From an uncultured Megasphaera sp. (GTDB lineage Bacteria; Bacillota; Negativicutes; Veillonellales; Megasphaeraceae), in the NCBI GenBank assembly GCA_900540735.1, contig UQHB01000032.1, positions 1 to 30,820 on the forward strand: DNA of 30,820 nucleotides, read 5' to 3'. Under the pieces are notes generated by a model, which was not told where the DNA came from, made no database searches, and saw only the letters and a program-made list of their open reading frames with translations. Shown here in pieces: positions 1 through 7,213 of this stretch (the first letter of the stretch is position 1; each line of letters starts with the position of its first letter). Both the position numbers and the translations under genes were made by a program.

Positions 1-43
1 TACACGAAATCTACTGTGAGTTTTTTAGTTGTCGCACTTTATT

Positions 44-334
44 TTACAATCTATCAGTTACAAAAATCCTGCCATCTCCTGGCTTTCCTCGGTTTTCAAT
101 TCTAGCACTATGAATAATCGTCGTAATAACTTCGGTTTTATGTTCATCATGAACAACAATATAAAGCATTTCTTTAGGAAGTTCATCATATCGTACTTCA
201 TCAATGACAACACCACGTTGTTTGCCGCGCCCCATAACATGCCAATGGGTTAAACCATAAAATCCTTTTTCTGCTAACTTTTGTTTCACTATAGCTACCT
301 TTTCACGTCGAATAATAGCTTTTATTTCTACCAT
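44..334 (-). CDS. P-II family nitrogen regulatory protein, NifI1/GlnB-like
   Basis: A 96-residue P-II signal-transduction protein. P-II trimers bind ATP/ADP and 2-oxoglutarate and control nitrogen transporters, enzymes or regulators by contact through the T-loop. Visible features are the N-terminal strand MVEIKAIIRREK, a T-loop region around residues 35-54 beginning GRGKQRG and ending DELPKEM, and the nucleotide-binding GDGRIFV near residues 87-93. GRGKQ with Y-x-ELPK recalls the NifI1 type of archaea and anaerobes rather than enteric GlnB; no Tyr at the GlnB uridylylation position is apparent. The protein stops right after TDRL, so the usual C-terminal loop and tail are missing. ATG 334 is chosen because a GAGGTG ribosome site lies 6 bases upstream; an in-frame GTG at 343 is inside that site. 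It follows the aminotransferase gene on the same strand, separated by a terminator-like hairpin. The target is unknown and may lie beyond the left edge. Confidence 0.85.
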   Translation of the reverse strand: MVEIKAIIRREKVAIVKQKLAEKGFYGLTHWHVMGRGKQRGVVIDEVRYDELPKEMLYIVVHDEHKTEVITTIIHSARIENRGKPGDGRIFVTDRL

Positions 335-354
335 ATATTTCACCTCACATAAAA

Positions 355-400
355 CAAGCGACGAAAAAGAACGATGTTACGGACTTCTTCGTCGCTTGTA
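355..400 (-). terminator. Hairpin between aminotransferase and P-II gene
   Basis: Inverted repeat with 12-bp perfect arms (ACAAGCGACGAA and its complement) around a 22-base loop. Read on the minus strand the second arm runs into TTTTAT, so it can act as an intrinsic terminator for the aminotransferase gene. It lies only 20 bases before the P-II start, so it could also be a leader hairpin of the P-II gene. Confidence 0.6.
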
Positions 401-423
401 TATATAATTAGGGGGAGGGAGTA

Positions 424-1746
424 CTAAATCATTTTATCCACTTCACTAAGAACATCATCCATAATTGCCATAGCTTCACGGATCTGTTCTTCTGTGATAA
501 TAAGAGGTGGAGCCACCATAATCGTATTTTCATGAGAATACGTAAAGAATCCTCTATCGATTAACATTTTAATAATCTTCGGCATGGTTCCTTCCGGGTC
601 TTTGCCAAATGGAACAAGCGGTTCTTTTGTCGTTTTATCTTTGACTAATTCAATGGCTGACCAAAGACCAATATACCGGACATCACCAACACAAGCATGT
701 TTATCCTTTAATTCTTCTTCTAATTCACCCAAGACTTTGCCAACAGTATTTACATTATCTAAAATATGAGCTTCATCATAGTAATGTAAGCATGCTACAC
801 CAGCTGCACAAGCCAAGGGATGACCACTATACGTCAAGCCACACTGCAAGACATGATCATTGAAGAAATCAGCAATTTTTTTAGAAACTGCCACACCACC
901 AAGTTGTACATACCCGCAAGTAATACCTTTTGCAAAGGAAACAATATCTGGTTTGACGTTAAAGTTTTCGAAAGCAAACATCTTACCCGTACGGCACCAA
1001 CCTGCCATAACTTCATCACAAATCATCATGATGCCAAATTCATCACAAATCTTGCGAACTCCTTCAAGGTATCCTTTCGGTGGAATAATAACACCGTTAG
1101 AACCAGTAATGGTTTCCATTACGATAGCAGCAATCATTTCAGGATTTTCATAAATAACCTGTTCGCGAAGTTTGGTAATGTAGAATTTTGTAGCATCTTC
1201 TTCACTAGCAAAATCAATTGCTTCTTGATATACATACGGTGTAAAGAATTTTACGAACCCTGGAATTCCCGGTTCTAAGGCAAAACGACGAGGTTCACCG
1301 GTTAAATTCCCAGCACCAAAGGATGAACCATGATAGCTGCGATAACGGCTCATAATTTTATATCGACCTGTATAGAGCCGAGCCATTTTAATGGCATTTT
1401 CATTAGCATCGGCACCACCATTGGTAAAGAATACTTTGCCCATATTATCGGGCATGCGATCAATTACCATTTTGGCTAGTTTAGAACGCGGTTCCAAGGC
1501 AAACGCCGGAGATAAGAAACAAAATTTATCAGCTTGTTCTTTAATGGCTGCAATAATTTCTTTATTGCCATGGCCTACGTTAGAATTGACTAATTCTGAA
1601 GACATATCCATATATCGTTTGCCATCGCTGTCCCACAGGTAAATTCCTTCTGCTTTCGTAATAACCATAGGGTTTAAGTTTCCCTGTTTAGACCACGAAT
1701 GTAAATTGTATTTTAAATCCATTTCTTTAATTTCTGCACTTGTCAT
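424..1746 (-). CDS. Class III (omega) aminotransferase, possible beta-alanine transaminase
   Basis: A 440-residue PLP-dependent fold-type I aminotransferase of class III. Visible: TNGGADANENA for phosphate binding, ICDEV with the PLP-nitrogen Asp near residue 244, and the Schiff-base Lys near 273 in SFAKGITCGY. The N-terminus LKYNLHSWSKQG resembles the taurine/beta-alanine:pyruvate group as I recall it. Members move an omega amino group from beta-alanine, taurine or similar to pyruvate or 2-oxoglutarate. Beside a pyrimidine-degradation operon, beta-alanine (or 3-aminoisobutyrate from thymine) is the likely donor, giving malonate semialdehyde; this is inference. The reading frame extends to 1833, but ATG 1746 is preferred because GAGGAG lies 9 bases upstream, while ATG 1755 abuts that site and the upstream extension reads through a terminator-like hairpin. 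A palindrome shared with the pyrimidine promoters precedes it, so co-regulation is likely. Confidence 0.88.
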   Translation of the reverse strand: MTSAEIKEMDLKYNLHSWSKQGNLNPMVITKAEGIYLWDSDGKRYMDMSSELVNSNVGHGNKEIIAAIKEQADKFCFLSPAFALEPRSKLAKMVIDRMPDNMGKVFFTNGGADANENAIKMARLYTGRYKIMSRYRSYHGSSFGAGNLTGEPRRFALEPGIPGFVKFFTPYVYQEAIDFASEEDATKFYITKLREQVIYENPEMIAAIVMETITGSNGVIIPPKGYLEGVRKICDEFGIMMICDEVMAGWCRTGKMFAFENFNVKPDIVSFAKGITCGYVQLGGVAVSKKIADFFNDHVLQCGLTYSGHPLACAAGVACLHYYDEAHILDNVNTVGKVLGELEEELKDKHACVGDVRYIGLWSAIELVKDKTTKEPLVPFGKDPEGTMPKIIKMLIDRGFFTYSHENTIMVAPPLIITEEQIREAMAIMDDVLSEVDKMI

Positions 1747-1782
1747 CTCAACCATCTCCTCAACATTCCTAAATAAAAAATA

Positions 1783-1840
1783 AAAAGCAATGAGATTATT
1801 TTTCTTATTTTTCATAAGATGTATAAGCCTCATTGCTTTT
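1783..1840 (-). terminator. Long-loop hairpin with T-rich tail upstream of aminotransferase
   Basis: Arms AAAAGCAATGAG and CTCATTGCTTTT (12 bp perfect) enclose 34 bases that contain a smaller hairpin (CTTAT/ATAAG, 1804-1818). On the minus strand the distal arm continues into TTTTTATTTTTTATTT, so it can terminate the upstream pucR-type gene. The proposed aminotransferase promoter lies upstream of this hairpin, so the hairpin is also in that leader mRNA and could act as an attenuator. Confidence 0.55.
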
Positions 1841-1858
1841 GTTTATTTCGTTGTATGT

Positions 1859-1925
1859 ATAATACCATTAAATTTTATATAATTCTATTGGTAAACTTAC
1901 AAGCTTTATTGTGCATCTGCCCAAA
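1859..1925 (-). promoter_or_regulatory. Aminotransferase promoter with PucR-type operator
   Basis: A degenerate copy (15 of 18 positions) of the palindrome TTTGTGCATTTGCACAAA lies at 1908-1925. A minus-strand -10 hexamer TATTAT is at 1864-1859. The palindrome centre (1916.5) is 57.5 bp from the -10 downstream edge, exactly as at the other two promoters of the locus. No good -35 pairs with this -10, as expected of an activated promoter. An alternative is TTGTAA (1902-1897), 17 bp from TATAAA (1879-1874). Confidence 0.6.
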
Positions 1926-1934
1926 ACATAATAT

Positions 1935-3059
1935 TTATAGGATTTTCTTTATTTTTAAGGCCATAAGAACGTTGAGTCTACTTTCTTCGGTTGCAATAGA
2001 TATACCTAAAATTTGTTCAATTTTATTAAACTTATAGAGAATCGTATTGCGATGTACGACTTCGTGGGCAGCCGTATCTTTAACACTACAATCGTGATAC
2101 ATATAGTACTGCAATGTTTCCATTAAGTTAGATTGATGGGTCTGATCATATGCAACTAAAGCCCCTAATGTATCGTCATAAAATTTTCGAAGAATATCTA
2201 CAGGTGTGCCATTTAACAGCAATTTATATATTCCTAAGTCGTCATAAAACATAATTTCTTTTTTCATATTTCCCATTAATAGTTGAATCGATACGGCCTG
2301 CTTATAACTTACAATAAGTTTGGCAATATGATTTACCCATGCACCAATACTAATTGAGCAATATATATCTTTACTTTCCAAAAACTCTAATAGTTCTTTT
2401 ATTTTTTCATGCTTTTCTTCCCAATATTCTTGATTCAACACCATCACAATATCATTGTGATAAGCAAATGTCATACTTGCACTATCATATAATTTAACTA
2501 ATGCCATCATTTCGTCTAAATCATAGTTTTCATCACCATGCATGACAGCAATACAAAATTGGCCTTCTGTATTAAATCCCTGACTTTCTAAAGCTACACA
2601 TGCAGCTTGACACTGATCCGGTACTAATAAAATTTGTTTAATGTAAGCTAAATTGCTCTGTTTTTTCTTTTCATCTTCGATGATAAAACGGCATAAATAA
2701 CGTGTAAAATCGACTAAATGCACTTCCCAAGGCAATACAAATATAGGAAATCCTACGTTATTACAAAACTCTACAGTGGAAAAAGGAATCTTTTTAATGT
2801 ATGGCCCTATATTAACTACCAATCCAGCTACGTTCTTTTGATGCAGGCACTTGACATAATGCAGCAACCAGTCCGCTCCTTGATACATAAGACCAGTAAT
2901 AAAAATTAATTCGTGTCCATGTAAAAAAGTTACCGATGGCGTGTTTTCAATCATATGAATCCATTCTACAGGACAGTCTAAGCCATTTTCTCCGCCAAGT
3001 AATTCCATTTTATATAAGTGCATACTTTTTTCATACAAATATTTCATAGTAATAGCCAT
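1935..3059 (-). CDS. PucR-family transcriptional regulator (first of two)
   Basis: A 374-residue regulator with the PucR layout: an N-terminal purine-catabolism-regulator-like ligand domain (roughly residues 5-125, with HELIFITG and VAGLVVNIGPYI), a central GGDEF-like/CdaR domain without visible catalytic motifs, and a C-terminal helix-turn-helix around HRNTILYKFNKIEQILG. Family members respond to nitrogenous metabolites such as purines, ureides or pyrimidines. Start ATG 3059 has AAAGGGGGC 7-8 bases upstream; the open frame reaches 3113 but lacks a ribosome site. The gene sits between the preA operon terminator and the aminotransferase. Its base composition is notably AT-rich (one 60-base block, 2401-2460, is 30% GC). 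The recognition part (DTAAHEVVHRNTI) differs from the second PucR protein at 11284, so the two may bind different sites or effectors. Confidence 0.9.
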   Translation of the reverse strand: MAITMKYLYEKSMHLYKMELLGGENGLDCPVEWIHMIENTPSVTFLHGHELIFITGLMYQGADWLLHYVKCLHQKNVAGLVVNIGPYIKKIPFSTVEFCNNVGFPIFVLPWEVHLVDFTRYLCRFIIEDEKKKQSNLAYIKQILLVPDQCQAACVALESQGFNTEGQFCIAVMHGDENYDLDEMMALVKLYDSASMTFAYHNDIVMVLNQEYWEEKHEKIKELLEFLESKDIYCSISIGAWVNHIAKLIVSYKQAVSIQLLMGNMKKEIMFYDDLGIYKLLLNGTPVDILRKFYDDTLGALVAYDQTHQSNLMETLQYYMYHDCSVKDTAAHEVVHRNTILYKFNKIEQILGISIATEESRLNVLMALKIKKIL

Positions 3060-3086
3060 ACACACTGCCCCCTTTGTACACATACA

Positions 3087-3124
3087 CAAAAAAGCACAAT
3101 GAAGTAGCAACACTTCATTGTGCT
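3087..3124 (-). terminator. Intrinsic terminator after preA
   Basis: Perfect 12-bp stem (AGCACAATGAAG / CTTCATTGTGCT at 3093-3104 and 3113-3124) with an 8-base loop, followed on the minus strand by TTTTTT. It lies about 80 bases past the preA stop and just before the ribosome site of the pucR-type gene. Confidence 0.85.
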
Positions 3125-3143
3125 TATAACCAATATAGTTAAG

Positions 3144-3171
3144 ATTATATAGTGTTTTTAGTATAAATCAA
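3144..3171 (-). promoter_or_regulatory. Candidate promoter for the first pucR-type gene
   Basis: Minus strand TTGATT (3171-3166), 16-bp spacer, TATAAT (3149-3144). The -35 lies inside a 14-bp palindrome AAATCAATTGATTT (3165-3178) that may be an operator. Transcription from here would meet the terminator hairpin at 3124-3093 before the gene, so the promoter is either attenuated or not real. Confidence 0.4.
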
Positions 3172-3204
3172 TTGATTTTTGTAAAATGTTATAAACAGTA
3201 TGTA

Positions 3205-4419
3205 TTATCCTACAATTTTATTTTCTCTTTCGCCTTCATAAATAGCAGTAGTAGGACAGACTAAACTGCATAATAAACAACCTACACACTTTTCTTTAAT
3301 AAGACTGGGGACTCGTCTCGTCGGATGCCAAGCTAAAGCTTGATGACCGCCATCATAGCAAGAAATATAACATCTGCCGCAACCAACGCAGTCTTTCATC
3401 CGCCATTGCGGATATACTAAGGTATCACGGTCTAACTGATTACTAGAAACAAGATTAGGTAGTGACGCGCCTACTAAGCTTTGTAATGACGCAATATCAT
3501 GTTCTACCATATACTCCGATAAGCCATCCGTTAAATCATCAATAATACGATACCCATATTGCATAACACTCGTTGTCACTTGTACATTAGATGCGCCTAA
3601 GAGAATAAAATCAAGGGCATCGCGCCATGTTTCAATACCACCAATACCACTGAGTGGCACACCTTGCAAGGATGGGCACGTCGCCATGTCACCAATAAAC
3701 CGTAAGGCAATAGGTTTAACAGCTTTGCCAGAATACCCGGATACAGAGGATTTACCGGACACAGTCGGTTTGATCTGTAAGTTATCTGCCACATTAGTAA
3801 TACATTTTACCGTATTAATGGCAGCCAGTCCCGTTGCACCACCTTCAATAGAAGCTATCGCAGGTACGGTCATATCCGTAATATTCGGTGTCATTTTTGC
3901 TAAAACCGGTAATTTCGTACCACGCCGCACGGCTTGACAGAAGGACCGGACTAGCTCTGCATTTACACCAACATCGGCTCCCATAGCTTCTACAGCCATT
4001 TGGGGACAGGAAAAATTACATTCAATAATATCTACGCCAGCTTCTTCAGATAGTTTAGCTAATTTTTCCCACTCTTCTTCTGTTTCTCCCATAATCGAAG
4101 ATACGATTACTTTATTAGGGAAACGTTTTTTGAGATTATACAATACCTGAAGATTTTCTTCTAATGGGTGGTCTGAAATCTGTTCTAAGTTACGGAATCC
4201 AACGAAAGAAGCACCTTCTTTTTGTATGGTATCAAATCGAGGAGAAACTTCATTGGCCCGATAAAATCCTATCGTCTTAAAAACGAGTCCGCCCCATCCC
4301 ATTTCCAGGCCTCGTGCCGACATTTCTTCATTACCTACGATGCAAGAAGAGGAAAGGAAAAATGGATTTTCACACTGTACGCCACAAAATTCGATAGATA
4401 AATCACCTTTCCGTTTCAT
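3205..4419 (-). CDS. preA: Dihydropyrimidine dehydrogenase catalytic subunit, PreA-like
   Basis: A 404-residue protein, close to the length of E. coli PreA. It reduces uracil or thymine to the 5,6-dihydro form with FMN (the reverse is possible). The N-terminal TIM barrel is of the dihydroorotate-dehydrogenase type; the catalytic Cys is near residue 138 in ECNFSCPQ, equivalent to the active-site Cys of mammalian DPYD. The C-terminal ferredoxin domain has two 4Fe-4S motifs: Cys 344, 347, 350, 354 and Cys 378, 381, 384, 388. Start ATG 4419 is preferred; AAGGAGG lies upstream inside the last codons of the preceding gene, 2 bases away, so translation is probably coupled. It is the last gene of the eight-gene operon and is followed by a strong terminator. 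The partner normally carrying FAD and NAD(P)H is shortened here (see 4422-5129), so its electron source is open. Confidence 0.93.
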   Translation of the reverse strand: MKRKGDLSIEFCGVQCENPFFLSSSCIVGNEEMSARGLEMGWGGLVFKTIGFYRANEVSPRFDTIQKEGASFVGFRNLEQISDHPLEENLQVLYNLKKRFPNKVIVSSIMGETEEEWEKLAKLSEEAGVDIIECNFSCPQMAVEAMGADVGVNAELVRSFCQAVRRGTKLPVLAKMTPNITDMTVPAIASIEGGATGLAAINTVKCITNVADNLQIKPTVSGKSSVSGYSGKAVKPIALRFIGDMATCPSLQGVPLSGIGGIETWRDALDFILLGASNVQVTTSVMQYGYRIIDDLTDGLSEYMVEHDIASLQSLVGASLPNLVSSNQLDRDTLVYPQWRMKDCVGCGRCYISCYDGGHQALAWHPTRRVPSLIKEKCVGCLLCSLVCPTTAIYEGERENKIVG

Positions 4420-4421
4420 AA

Positions 4422-5129
4422 TTATCCTCCTTCTTTTAAGTACGCCAAGACTTTTTTCGCCGTTTTTCGAGCATTTCGTATAGCCACAACAGCAGAGGTA
4501 TCTTTCAATAACTCTTCCGCTGAAAAAACGTGTTGTTGGCAATTCTGGTCATCATCTTCCACGATTCCAATATAAGCATCCGCTTCCATCGGACAGGTAG
4601 AAAATTTCATATCTTCTGTAATCCACTCCGTCTTCACGTTAGCATCATCCAAAATTTGTTGTCCTTGATGTTTTTCTTCCCAAGCAGCATCTTTTTTATA
4701 ATATATCGTAGTATCTACGCCTTCGTGTGCTAAAAACGCTGCCGTTGCGGTAATAGCTAAATTATTACCGAATAAAATAACCTTTTTCTTAGTTTCTGTC
4801 TCAGGAAGTGTCGTTTTGATTTCATCTGCTAACACACACTGGGCTAAAAATAATTTAATTTTGGGAATATCAATAGGTGCATCAATTTTTCTCCGAGTAC
4901 ATGCTTTCTGACACAGAGCTTTGCCTTGGCAATCTAACGCACAAATCTCAGAAAACGGATTAGCAGAAATCATGGCTTTGTACGCACCTTTGAGGTTTTG
5001 AAAGTATAAAGCCCGTAAGAAACGGTCTGGTTTATTACTTGCCGGACAGGCTTTACTGCAAGGTGCATCGTAACATAGTAGACACCGACTTACTTCTTGC
5101 CTAATGTCAATCGGAACTATCGTAGTCAT
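4422..5129 (-). CDS. Shortened PreT-like iron-sulfur subunit lacking an intact FAD/NAD(P)H module
   Basis: A 235-residue protein whose N-terminus matches the N-terminal iron-sulfur domain of PreT, DPYD and the glutamate synthase small subunit: Cys 16, 19, 24, 28 in CLLCYDAPCSKACP, and Cys 63, 67, 73, 77 in CALDCQGKALCQKAC. PreT is normally about 410 residues, with two dinucleotide folds after this domain. Here the remaining ~120 residues start with KKKVILFGNNLAITATAAFL, where the family has a GxGxxG FAD motif; the glycines are lost and the NAD(P)H fold is absent. The last helix (AVVAIRNARKTAKKVLAYL) resembles the C-terminal helix of the full-length family, suggesting internal deletion rather than a simple stop. 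The frame is intact, the ribosome site GGAGGT is good and the genes on both sides are closely spaced, so it is probably functional. Likely role: electron transfer to PreA. Confidence 0.82.
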   Translation of the reverse strand: MTTIVPIDIRQEVSRCLLCYDAPCSKACPASNKPDRFLRALYFQNLKGAYKAMISANPFSEICALDCQGKALCQKACTRRKIDAPIDIPKIKLFLAQCVLADEIKTTLPETETKKKVILFGNNLAITATAAFLAHEGVDTTIYYKKDAAWEEKHQGQQILDDANVKTEWITEDMKFSTCPMEADAYIGIVEDDDQNCQQHVFSAEELLKDTSAVVAIRNARKTAKKVLAYLKEGG

Positions 5130-5150
5130 TTCATATACCTCCTGTCTTTT

Positions 5151-5546
5151 CTATCCTTGATGTAACATAAATACAAAAATCCCCTCTGTACATAAAATCG
5201 GTTTTTCCAGTATATCAATAGAACTAGGAAACTCTGGTTTTTCTGGTAATTCTGCAATTTTGAAAATGCGGCTTTGTATGGTAATTTTTCCTTCTTCTAC
5301 CTGAATAATTCGGGCAATGTTTTCTAAGTAATCACCAGCATGCAAAGGTTCATACAAGCGAATTTTATGTACTTTTTTACAAATACCCATTTCTCCAGCG
5401 ACTTTAGAAACTAAGCGTTGGCACACATCTTCTAATAACGTAATGCCACGAGCACCATTGACTACACCACCACCATAAAAAACATCTCTATCAGACATTC
5501 TATATCTCATGGAAACAGATTCGTCTATCCATTGTTTCTTTTCCAT
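5151..5546 (-). CDS. Hotdog-fold protein, divergent aminoacyl-CoA ammonia-lyase-like
   Basis: A 131-residue single-domain protein. GGGVVNGARGITLLEDV near residues 25-41 aligns by eye with the (Y)GGxLVNGARIxxxxGDV segment of beta-alanyl-CoA and 3-aminobutyryl-CoA ammonia lyases, and LYEPLHAGDYLENIARI matches their APVYAGDFIE segment. The ETEL and DGDESLxxGY segments of the family are not recognisable. It lies 15 bases downstream of a second hotdog protein (5562-6005) with the opposite pattern of conserved parts, so the two may form a heteromer. Substrate unknown; a beta-aminoacyl-CoA is the best guess from context. GGGGTG lies 7 bases before ATG 5546. Confidence 0.7.
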   Translation of the reverse strand: MEKKQWIDESVSMRYRMSDRDVFYGGGVVNGARGITLLEDVCQRLVSKVAGEMGICKKVHKIRLYEPLHAGDYLENIARIIQVEEGKITIQSRIFKIAELPEKPEFPSSIDILEKPILCTEGIFVFMLHQG

Positions 5547-5561
5547 ATCATTTCACCCCAC

Positions 5562-6005
5562 TTATTCGACTTCAAACCACGGATCCGTAACGATGCCATC
5601 AGGCTGTTCACCTCGTTGTAAATGCTTTTTGACAACTAATGTGACAATGCCTTCAGCAACTAATTTAGGTTCATCAAAATATACCATTTCCCACGGTTTA
5701 GCCGTTGGATCAATGCGTTGTTTCAAGGTTGCTACTTTAAAAGTTTGGATCTTACAAGTACGAGATGTATTACCTGCTTTAAGTAGTGTAGCCGTATAAT
5801 CCATTTCATCTCCTACATATACGTCTTCAAAAAATTCTACATTCTCATACCCTAAGCAAAGCGATTCATCTCCATCATGCAGAATCATTAATTCTGTTTC
5901 TACGTCGCCAATAAAATCAAATTGACGACCTACAGGAATCGTCCCATCTGGCCGACTTAAATCAGCAGTAGTCATTTTATAACTTAGTCTTGCTGTCGTT
6001 CTCAT
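5562..6005 (-). CDS. Hotdog-fold aminoacyl-CoA ammonia-lyase-like protein
   Basis: A 147-residue protein clearly related to the ammonia lyase at 10662-11078. Shared segments are GDVETELMILHDGDESLCLGY, seen around residues 33-53, then VYVGDEMDY and GNTSRTCKIQTFKVA, and a final QRGEQPD like QRGPQ. The family removes ammonia from beta-aminoacyl-CoA thioesters to give the 2-enoyl-CoA. The N-terminal DAHYxGxLVNG segment of canonical members is replaced by a different sequence (PDGTIPVGRQFDFI). Its ATG overlaps the stop of the CoA-transferase gene by ATGA, so the CoA ester made by that enzyme is the natural substrate candidate. Together with the next gene it could act on beta-alanyl-CoA, or on the thymine-derived 3-aminoisobutyryl-CoA; this is inference. 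Confidence 0.75.
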   Translation of the reverse strand: MRTTARLSYKMTTADLSRPDGTIPVGRQFDFIGDVETELMILHDGDESLCLGYENVEFFEDVYVGDEMDYTATLLKAGNTSRTCKIQTFKVATLKQRIDPTAKPWEMVYFDEPKLVAEGIVTLVVKKHLQRGEQPDGIVTDPWFEVE

Positions 6006-7186
6006 AATACAATCCCTTCTTTCTGTAATGTAGTATATTCATCATCACTAAGGTGCAGTATTTCTTGCGTATGTTGTCCTAATAACGGAGCTGGTGTATC
6101 GACACTTCCCGGTGTTTCAGATAATTTAATAGGGCATCCTTGAATGTACATATCACCAATAGTAGGATGTTCCATATGAACCATCATTTCCCGTGCCTGA
6201 ATATGTGGATGTTCAATAGCTTCTTTCATATCCAGGACTGGTCCACAAGGAATACCAGCATCAGCAAATAGTAACTCTAAGTCTTTCTTTGTTTTATCTT
6301 TTGTCCATTCTTGAATTAGCTGTTGCAAGCCTTCCTGATAATGAATGCATCGTAAATCATTCGTCTTATATCGTTCATCTTCTAGCAGTTCCGGCTTGCC
6401 AATAGTATTACAGAAAATCCGGAATAACTTATCATTGCCAACACCTAAGGCAATATATCCATCGGCACAGGAAAAAATATCAAAAGGTGCAATAGAAGGG
6501 TCTATATTTCCTTGCCGCTCTGGGATTTCTCCATGCATCGTTGTTTTAACAATGCAGTTTTCTAATAACGAGAAAATCGTATCGACCATGGATACATCCA
6601 CCATCTGGCCTTGTCCTGTTTTTTCCCGATGATATAATGCCATTAATACGCCTACGCAAAGGTAAATACCCGTTACATTATCGGCAACAGAAGGTCCTAC
6701 TTTAACTGGGGGGCCACCTGGGAAACCTGTCAAATTTGCCATACCTCCCATAGATTGGGCAACAATATCATAGCAAGGGCGTGTAGCAAAAGGACTGGTT
6801 TGTCCAAATCCTGAACCAGCTGCATAAATCAAGGTAGGGTTAATTTTTTTCAAGCTGTCATAATCAACATGTAATTTTTCAGCTACACCAGCTCGATAGT
6901 TTTGTACAACTACATCCGCATCTTTGACTAAATCATAAAAAATTTTCAGTCCTTTAGGGTCTTTTAAATTAAGGGTAATTCCTTTTTTATTGCGATTTAA
7001 AAAAGCATAGAACCCACTTTCTCCGCTTTTTTCATCCATTGGTCCCCATTGTCGGCATTGATCTCCACCTAAAGGTTCAACTTTAATGACATCAGCACCA
7101 TTATCTCCCAACAGTGTAGTACAAAATGGGCCGTTATATGCATGGGTTAAGTCAATAACTTTTAAACCATCCAGTGCTTTTTTCAT
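6002..7186 (-). CDS. Class III CoA-transferase (CaiB/BaiF family), candidate beta-alanine CoA-transferase
   Basis: A 394-residue family III CoA-transferase. Typical signs are LDGLKVIDLTHAYNGPFCTTLLGDNGADVIKVE at the N-terminus (only its family pattern matters), NRNKKGITLNLKDPKG near 64-79, and the catalytic Asp near residue 140 in CYDIVAQSMGGMANLTG. These enzymes move CoA between carboxylic acids through an aspartyl-CoA anhydride. It sits between the amidohydrolase that should release beta-alanine and two ammonia-lyase-like genes, so the expected acceptor is beta-alanine (or 3-aminoisobutyrate) and the donor a product such as propionyl- or acetyl-CoA; this is inference from context. Start ATG 7186 follows GAGGAAC; an in-frame extension to 7219 runs into a hairpin and lacks a ribosome site. 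Its TGA overlaps the next ATG. Confidence 0.88.
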   Translation of the reverse strand: MKKALDGLKVIDLTHAYNGPFCTTLLGDNGADVIKVEPLGGDQCRQWGPMDEKSGESGFYAFLNRNKKGITLNLKDPKGLKIFYDLVKDADVVVQNYRAGVAEKLHVDYDSLKKINPTLIYAAGSGFGQTSPFATRPCYDIVAQSMGGMANLTGFPGGPPVKVGPSVADNVTGIYLCVGVLMALYHREKTGQGQMVDVSMVDTIFSLLENCIVKTTMHGEIPERQGNIDPSIAPFDIFSCADGYIALGVGNDKLFRIFCNTIGKPELLEDERYKTNDLRCIHYQEGLQQLIQEWTKDKTKKDLELLFADAGIPCGPVLDMKEAIEHPHIQAREMMVHMEHPTIGDMYIQGCPIKLSETPGSVDTPAPLLGQHTQEILHLSDDEYTTLQKEGIVL

Positions 7187-7213
7187 GTTCCTCACACCCT
7201 TCTTTAGTATCAA

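Noticed and set aside
355..400. Riboswitch upstream of the P-II gene
   Set aside because: Only a simple hairpin is visible, with no known aptamer core; kept as a terminator or leader hairpin.
820..1278. Plus-strand open frame of 152 codons
   Set aside because: Lies wholly opposite the aminotransferase gene, lacks a ribosome site and has no protein-like pattern.
1747..1833. N-terminal extension of the aminotransferase
   Set aside because: Would translate the hairpin and T-run; the ribosome site fits ATG 1746.
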